From Bradyrhizobium mercantei (lineage in GTDB: Bacteria; Pseudomonadota; Alphaproteobacteria; Rhizobiales; Xanthobacteraceae): a stretch of 64,000 bases of DNA. This document shows, piece by piece, positions 59,177-64,000 of this stretch (positions within the stretch are counted from its first letter, which is position 1; each line of letters starts with the position of its first letter). A model generated the notes under the pieces. The model worked only from the letters and a program-made list of their open reading frames with translations. It searched no databases and had not been told where the DNA came from. Location: contig NZ_MKFI01000007.1 in assembly GCF_001982635.1 (NCBI RefSeq), positions 62,001 through 126,000 of the forward strand. The letters are read 5' to 3'. A program made the position numbers and the translations under genes.

Positions 59177-61624
59177 CTAGCGCTTGCGCGTCGTCTTGCG
59201 GGTCTTTGCGGCGGATCGCTTCCCGGCCGCGCCGCGCTTGGTCGCGGTCTTCTTGCTGGCCGCCGCGCGGCGCACCGGTGCGGCCGCAGCCGCGCGCTTG
59301 CGCGCCACCGCCTTCGCCACCGCCTTCTTGGGCGCTTTCCTGGCCGTATTCGCGGCGGCCTTCTTGGCCGCCTTCTTCGCGGCTTGCGGGCGCGCGCGGC
59401 GCGCCGTGGTCGTGCTGCGGCGCCGTGCACCGCTTCCGCCGACCGGAACGATGTGGTCGTCGGCATCCAGCGTGAGTTGCTGGAGCGGATATGCCGGCAG
59501 GAAGCTCGGGTCGTTGTAGAGCTTGCTCAGGCTGTCCTGGTCGAACTTGCCGCCCTGCCCGCGATCCTCGCCCGCGCCGGCGCGCCAAGCGGCTTCCCAG
59601 ACCCGGGCCAATGTCTTGGCGCCGTCCTGCATGCAGGCCGACGTGGCGTCCTTCAGCTTCGACCACATCGCGTCGACCTGACCGCTGCCCATGTGGGAAT
59701 TGAACAGGTTGACGATGGTCATCGGCGGCAGCCGCTTCACGGTTCGCTGCATCAGCGCGACCACGGCGACCGCGGCGTCGCGGCCGGTCGGCGTTCCACC
59801 CGAGGTAATCTCCACGACGTCGCTCGTCCTGGCGTCGGGGATCATCTTGATGAGATCCTTGCCGTGACGGCCGATCATCGTGGTCTCGTACACGCTGTGC
59901 ACCTTGGCGTGTGTCTTGTCGTTCGGATCGAGGCCGTGATGGAATTGCGAGATGTGCAGCGGCTGGCAGGCATCGCCGATGTAATGCGCGACGATTCCGG
60001 CGGCGCAGACGAACTCCAGCTTCTTGTTGGCGGCGGCGTATTCGACCATCTCGTCGAAGATCTGCCAGACCCGGAACGGCAATGCGCCGCGGCGATCCTC
60101 GCCGATCCCTTCGTAATAGTCGTTCCAGACTTTTGGATCGACGTTGCGCGTCGACTCGGCGCAGAGATCCAGCAGCGTCTTGCCGTCCTTGCCCGGCTTG
60201 TCCATGTCGGCGAAATGGTTGCTTTCGTCGGTCGGCCGGGTGAAGCGCCAGACCAGATCGGCGACGTCGGCAAGCGGCGCGAACGCGCCGCGCTGATACG
60301 GCTTGAGGTCGGCAAGCAGCTTGTCGTCGAGGCCGATATTGTCGGAATTGGCGTCCATCATGGTCGCGAGCTTGGGCAGCTTCGCATCGATCAGGCCGGT
60401 CGCGTAGGCGCCGATCTTGACGTGTCCCCATTCGCCCCAATACTCGGTGTGGCCGGCGTTCCAGTCGCCGATCAGCTCGACATCGAGCTCGCGGCACAGC
60501 GTCGCCATGCAGATGCCGAGCGCGACCTGCATCGGAACCTTGCCGCCCGATCCGAGCAATTCCTGGCCACCCCATTCCAGCGCGAGAGGACTGAGGATGC
60601 GTGCGCCGCCGGCATTCTTCGGCGCGTCCGGGTCGTCGAGAAACCACACCGTGCCGGAATCGCCGGGATAGTTGTTGAGCGGCGTGTCGCCGTCGCGCGG
60701 GCCGATCACGAAATCGCTGACATACTCCATGCCGCCGACGGTCTTGTAGCGATAGAACAGCCCGATGATCTTGCCCTTCATCAAACCGCTGGTCGCACCG
60801 AAGGCGATCAGCGGCTGATTGATGATGTCGAGACGGAAGGTGCCGACATTGAGATCGACGACGTCGCCGACCTGGCCGACGCCGTAGACCTGCGCAGTCC
60901 AGCCCTTGACGTCATCGACGCGGATCAGTCCGGCATCGAGATTGGCCACCACGCGCGAGCCGGGCCAGCCGGGATAGACCTCGCTGAAGGCGCGCTTGCC
61001 GAGTTGCAGCGCATCGCTGACGCCGAGGCGGCGGTCGGTGTTCTTGAAGCCGGCGAAGATCGCGCGCCCGGCCGCGCCGACCACGTGGCGGTTGGACAGC
61101 GCAAACACCGTCTCGCCATTGCTGACGAGACAGCCGATCGAGCCGCGATGGATCTTGCCCTGGATCATGGTCTGGACCGGGAAACCGCCGCCGACCAGAT
61201 CGCTCTTGAACACCGGCGGATCGACCGTGCCGGGGCTGTTCTCGTTGGGATCGACCTTGACGACACAGGTCGGCACGACGCGACCATCGGGCAGATACAG
61301 GAACGGCGGCACCAATTGGTCCTGCTTCTCCGGATGGTTCTTCAACTCGGAGCGCTTCATCCAGTCCCGGACGAAGACGAGAATGCAGGGCCACGACCAG
61401 TCCTTGACCGATGAATTGAACAGCGTGCGCGGACCGAGCGCCTGCGGCTTGGAGTGGTGCCGCCGTTCGGTCGCGTTGCGGTCGGTGTCGCGGATCAGAT
61501 AGCGGCCGATCGCCGTGGCGTAGACCGATTGCAGATGCGCCAGATGCACGTGATAGGCCTCGCGGGCATCGAGCAGGTCCTTCACCGACAATGACGTGAA
61601 ATCATGTTTGGTCAGGTCAATCAT
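59177..61624 (-). CDS. three-part protein: trypsin-fold protease, S1/P1 nuclease/phospholipase C domain, histone-H1-like tail
   Basis: 815 aa from ATG 61624, preceded by GGAGGAACCAG. No signal peptide or membrane segment. An N-terminal helical region (about 1-110) is followed by a trypsin-type region with all three catalytic positions: GETVFALSNRHVVG (His180), VVANLDAGLIRV (Asp230) and NNYPGDSGTVWF (Ser323). An S1/P1 nuclease-type zinc domain (about 390-690) then has EWGHVKIGAYATG (His401), NHFADMDKPGKDG (His470, Asp473), VAHYIGDACQPLHIS (His547, Asp551, His557) and KTHAKVHSVYE. The last 80 residues are Lys/Ala/Arg repeats. S1/P1 enzymes cut single-stranded nucleic acid or phospholipid. The combined function is unknown; the domain calls come from motifs and have not been searched. 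Confidence 0.8.
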   Translation of the reverse strand: MIDLTKHDFTSLSVKDLLDAREAYHVHLAHLQSVYATAIGRYLIRDTDRNATERRHHSKPQALGPRTLFNSSVKDWSWPCILVFVRDWMKRSELKNHPEKQDQLVPPFLYLPDGRVVPTCVVKVDPNENSPGTVDPPVFKSDLVGGGFPVQTMIQGKIHRGSIGCLVSNGETVFALSNRHVVGAAGRAIFAGFKNTDRRLGVSDALQLGKRAFSEVYPGWPGSRVVANLDAGLIRVDDVKGWTAQVYGVGQVGDVVDLNVGTFRLDIINQPLIAFGATSGLMKGKIIGLFYRYKTVGGMEYVSDFVIGPRDGDTPLNNYPGDSGTVWFLDDPDAPKNAGGARILSPLALEWGGQELLGSGGKVPMQVALGICMATLCRELDVELIGDWNAGHTEYWGEWGHVKIGAYATGLIDAKLPKLATMMDANSDNIGLDDKLLADLKPYQRGAFAPLADVADLVWRFTRPTDESNHFADMDKPGKDGKTLLDLCAESTRNVDPKVWNDYYEGIGEDRRGALPFRVWQIFDEMVEYAAANKKLEFVCAAGIVAHYIGDACQPLHISQFHHGLDPNDKTHAKVHSVYETTMIGRHGKDLIKMIPDARTSDVVEITSGGTPTGRDAAVAVVALMQRTVKRLPPMTIVNLFNSHMGSGQVDAMWSKLKDATSACMQDGAKTLARVWEAAWRAGAGEDRGQGGKFDQDSLSKLYNDPSFLPAYPLQQLTLDADDHIVPVGGSGARRRSTTTARRARPQAAKKAAKKAAANTARKAPKKAVAKAVARKRAAAAAPVRRAAASKKTATKRGAAGKRSAAKTRKTTRKR

Positions 61625-61813
61625 CTGGTTCCTCCGAAAAATGCGCTTTGCGGCAACCGTTTCAGGACGCAGAAATAGACGATCGCATCGGACCACGATC
61701 GTGGGTTAGTTCACACAATCTATACAATTTAAAAGGGATGACACGAATGTGACGGGCGCACAGCACGCGCGTAAGCGCGTTCGCGGCCTCCTATTTGCGC
61801 TGCACGCGGCGCT

Positions 61814-62728
61814 CTATTTGCGCTGCGCACGGCCCTTGGCAAAATGCTTCGCCAGGAAATCCGCCAGCACCTCGACGCGGGCGGGGCGCGGGCCGCCGGG
61901 TGGCGTGACGAGATGCACGGCGCCTTCCGGCTGCTTCCAGCCTTTCAGGATCACCTCGACCTCACCGCGCGCGATCGCGTCGCCGACGATGAAATCGGGT
62001 AGATCGGCAATCCCGAGGCCGGCGAGCAGCGCGGGCATCACCGCCTCGCCATTGTTGACCCGCAGCTGGCCGGCGGGACGCACGCTCGCCTGCTCGCCCG
62101 ACGCATTGGTGTAATGCCAGACACCCTGGGTCGAGAGATAGGCGTAGCCGAAGCATTTGTGCTCGGCGAGATGCATCGGATGGGTCGGCCGGCCGTAGCG
62201 CTTGAGGTAGGACGGCGCCGCCACCGTGTAGCGCGGCATGCCGCACAGCCGCCGCGCGATCAGCGAGGAATCCGGCAGCCGCGCGATACGCAGGCCGGCA
62301 TCAAAACCTTCGCCGATCAGATCGACCGTCGCGTCGCTGAGATGCAGATCGATCGCGACCTCCGGATAGGCCTCCATGAATTCCGGCAGCAGCGGCGCCA
62401 CCGTCTTGATGCCGAAACTCATCGGCACCGCGAGCCGCACCAGGCCGCGCGGCGTGGTCGATTGCGCCAGCGCCTCGTTCTCGGCGGCCTCGCCATCGGC
62501 CAATAGCCGCGCCGCGCGCTCCGACAATTTCTGACCCGCGTCGGTCAGCGCCAGGCGGCGGGAGGTGCGGTTGAACAGCCGCGCGCCGAGCCGCTCCTCG
62601 AGCCTTGAGACCGCCTTCGACACCGTCGCCTTGGACAGCGAGAGCTCGGTCGCGGCCGCCGCAAACGACCGTAATTCCACGACTTTTGCGAAGATCGCGA
62701 GCGCCTCGAAGTCCGGCAGTTTCGACAT
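61814..62728 (-). CDS. LysR family transcriptional regulator
   Basis: 304 aa. The N-terminal winged helix-turn-helix is FAKVVELRSFAAAATELSLSKATVSKAVSRLEERLGARLFNRTSRRLALTDAG. The C-terminal effector domain contains RGLVRLAVPMSFGIKTVAPLLPEFMEAYPEVAIDLHLSDATVDLIGEGFDAGLRIARLPDSSLIARRLC. It diverges from the SDR gene at 62857 and probably controls the SDR and pirin genes, as is usual for LysR-type proteins. Start ATG 62728 (MSKLPDF) was preferred; the frame opens 8 codons upstream. Confidence 0.93.
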   Translation of the reverse strand: MSKLPDFEALAIFAKVVELRSFAAAATELSLSKATVSKAVSRLEERLGARLFNRTSRRLALTDAGQKLSERAARLLADGEAAENEALAQSTTPRGLVRLAVPMSFGIKTVAPLLPEFMEAYPEVAIDLHLSDATVDLIGEGFDAGLRIARLPDSSLIARRLCGMPRYTVAAPSYLKRYGRPTHPMHLAEHKCFGYAYLSTQGVWHYTNASGEQASVRPAGQLRVNNGEAVMPALLAGLGIADLPDFIVGDAIARGEVEVILKGWKQPEGAVHLVTPPGGPRPARVEVLADFLAKHFAKGRAQRK

Positions 62729-62856
62729 GGGCAGTGGTCCTGATTGGATCAATTTGGAAACAATGAGTTTCGATAGTTTCTATTTCTATACCACAGCCGG
62801 AGGCATATCCAAGTGCCATCGAATTCAACCGCAAATCCAATCAATGGAGAAATCCA

Positions 62857-63609
62857 ATGACCAAGAAGCTCTCAGGCAAGGTTGCCCTCGTCACCGGCGG
62901 TTCGCGTGGCATCGGCGCAGCCAGCGCCCGTGCACTCGCCGCGGAGGGCGCCAGCGTTGCGATCAGCTACGTCGCCTCTCCCGACAAGGCGGAAGCCGTC
63001 GTCGCCGAGTTGAAGGCGAGCGGCGTCAACGCCCGCGCCTACAAGGCCGACCAGGCCTCGTCATCCGACGTCGATCAGCTGGTGAAGACCGTCGCCAGGG
63101 ATTTTGGCCGGCTCGACATCCTCGTCAACAACGCCGGTGTCGCATCCGGCGGTGCGGTCGACGATCCCAAGGCCGACACCGCGACGCTGGCCCGCCAGGA
63201 AGCGATTAACGTCGACGGCGTGATCACCGCGATCCGCGCCGCCTCGAAGCTGATGGATGAAGGCGGCCGCATCGTCACCGTCGGCTCCATGCTGGCCGAT
63301 CGTGCCTCGTTCCCGGGACTTGCCGACTACGTCGCCAGCAAGGCGGCCGTCGTCGGCTACACCAAGGGCGCGGCGCGCGACCTCGGACCGCGCGGCATCA
63401 CTGTGAACGTGGTGCAGCCCGGCTCGATCGACACCGACATGAACCCGAAGGACGGCGGCGAGTTTGCCGAGACGCAACGCCTGCAGCACGCGCTGCAGCG
63501 CTTCGGCCGCCCGGAGGAAGTCGCCGCCGGCGTCGTGTTCCTGGCAAGCCCGGAAGCCTCGTTCGTCACCGGCACCGTGCTCAACGTCGACGGCGGCTTC
63601 GGCGCCTGA
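62857..63609 (+). CDS. short-chain dehydrogenase/reductase
   Basis: 250 aa. Classical SDR features: NAD(P)-binding TGGSRGIG (about 14-21), NNAG (about 91-94), the catalytic Ser in TVGSMLADRASF, YVASK (Tyr and Lys) near residues 158-162, PGSIDTDMNP, and the C-terminal GTVLNVDGGFGA. The substrate is not deducible. TGGAGA precedes ATG 62857. A divergent LysR regulator lies upstream and pirin follows 72 bases after. Confidence 0.94.
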   Translation: MTKKLSGKVALVTGGSRGIGAASARALAAEGASVAISYVASPDKAEAVVAELKASGVNARAYKADQASSSDVDQLVKTVARDFGRLDILVNNAGVASGGAVDDPKADTATLARQEAINVDGVITAIRAASKLMDEGGRIVTVGSMLADRASFPGLADYVASKAAVVGYTKGAARDLGPRGITVNVVQPGSIDTDMNPKDGGEFAETQRLQHALQRFGRPEEVAAGVVFLASPEASFVTGTVLNVDGGFGA

Positions 63610-63681
63610 TCGCAAGATTCTCAGGAGACGCCGGGCGTGAGCGCCCGGCCCCTCCTCAACATCAAATCAAGGGGAATGACC

Positions 63682-64000
63682 ATGATCGAACTGAAACCAT
63701 TCGCAGAACTTGGCGGCGCCGACCACGGCTGGCTGAAGGCCAAGCACCACTTCTCGTTCGCGAGCTACTACGATCCCGACAATATCAGCCACGGCGCGCT
63801 GCGGGTCTGGAACGACGACGAGATCGCGCCCAACTCCGGCTTTCCGGCGCATCCGCACGCCAACATGGAGATCATCACCTATGTTCGCGAAGGCGCGATC
63901 ACCCACCAGGACTCGCTCGGCAACAAGGGACGCACCGAAGCCGGTGACGTGCAGGTGATGAGCGCCGGCAGCGGCATCCGTCACTCCGAGTACAATCTGG
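63682..64000 (+). CDS. pirin family protein, N-terminal part, cut by window edge
   Basis: About 106 codons up to the window end. Starts MIELKPFAELGGADHGWLKAKHHFSFASYYDPDN, continues HGALRVWNDDEIAPNSGFPAHPHANMEIITYVREGAITHQDSLGNKGRTEAGDVQVMSAGSGIRHSEYN, which is the pirin/YhaK cupin with metal ligands His-x-His...Glu and His. YhaK-type members have quercetin 2,3-dioxygenase-like activity or act as redox sensors. AAGGGGA stands six bases before ATG 63682, so this was preferred over ATG 63676. Confidence 0.93.
   Translation, partial: MIELKPFAELGGADHGWLKAKHHFSFASYYDPDNISHGALRVWNDDEIAPNSGFPAHPHANMEIITYVREGAITHQDSLGNKGRTEAGDVQVMSAGSGIRHSEYNL

Noticed and set aside
59384..61414. 676-codon plus-strand open frame over the protease-nuclease fusion
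   Set aside because: Antisense shadow. The minus strand has the motifs and the ribosome-binding site. Overlapping genes cannot be excluded, but nothing supports one.

Overview
The window reads as an ordinary chromosomal segment of a Bradyrhizobium-type alphaproteobacterium (Nitrobacteraceae, Hyphomicrobiales). The basis is high GC with dense coding, alphaproteobacterial families (DUF2093, DUF4170, DUF374, DUF2076), a BacA/SbmA-like ABC exporter, a CIRCE-controlled groESL operon, FixK/FNR-type boxes, and the palindromic intergenic repeats typical of this group. No rRNA, tRNA, CRISPR array, prophage or recognisable insertion sequence was seen. The genus is an inference from gene content, not a measured identity.

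Layout. 1-10 kb: purD (cut by the window edge) diverges from xseA; then a secreted hydrolase that has lost its nucleophile, DUF2093, and a leftward envelope operon (pmbA/tldE, cysQ-like phosphatase, DUF4170, DUF374 acyltransferase, waaA, lpxK) that attaches Kdo to lipid A and phosphorylates it. 10-21 kb: ubiA, a proline-rich exported protein, rsmE, hisZ-hisG, a polyprenyl-type glycosyltransferase with a ChbG/HpnK deacetylase, DUF2076, an L,D-transpeptidase and CheZ. 21-24 kb: an accessory stretch of small exported proteins with FixK/FNR-like boxes and a duplicated, decayed 5' module. 24-34 kb: a lipoprotein, groES-groEL, an ABM monooxygenase divergent from a MarR regulator, then several small metabolic or regulatory genes (SnoaL-like, PaaI-like, Ada/AraC-like, VOC, GNAT) and a multi-hairpin intergenic region.

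34-51 kb is a carbon and redox block: lactate/glycolate permease lldP, the BacA-like ABC exporter, a TorF-like porin, a histone-H1-like lysine/alanine protein, glycolate oxidase glcF-glcE and, separated by four unrelated genes, glcD; then cytochrome c and a PoxB-type pyruvate oxidase. LldP, GlcDEF and PoxB would together take up and oxidise C2/C3 acids and feed electrons to quinone. 51-64 kb holds exported lipoproteins and hydrolases, rpmJ, an amidohydrolase, a dienelactone hydrolase-HAD-YbaK run, a Bug-type solute receptor, a very unusual three-part protein, and a LysR regulator divergent from an SDR and a pirin gene cut by the window end.

The most unusual item is the 815-residue protein at 59177-61624. 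It joins a trypsin-fold protease region, an S1/P1 nuclease/phospholipase C zinc domain and a histone-H1-like Lys/Ala/Arg tail in one chain. Also worth attention are the FixK-boxed small-protein island, the Ser-to-Gly hydrolase, the interrupted glc cluster, and repeats that sit inside groESL and inside the 3' end of rsmE.
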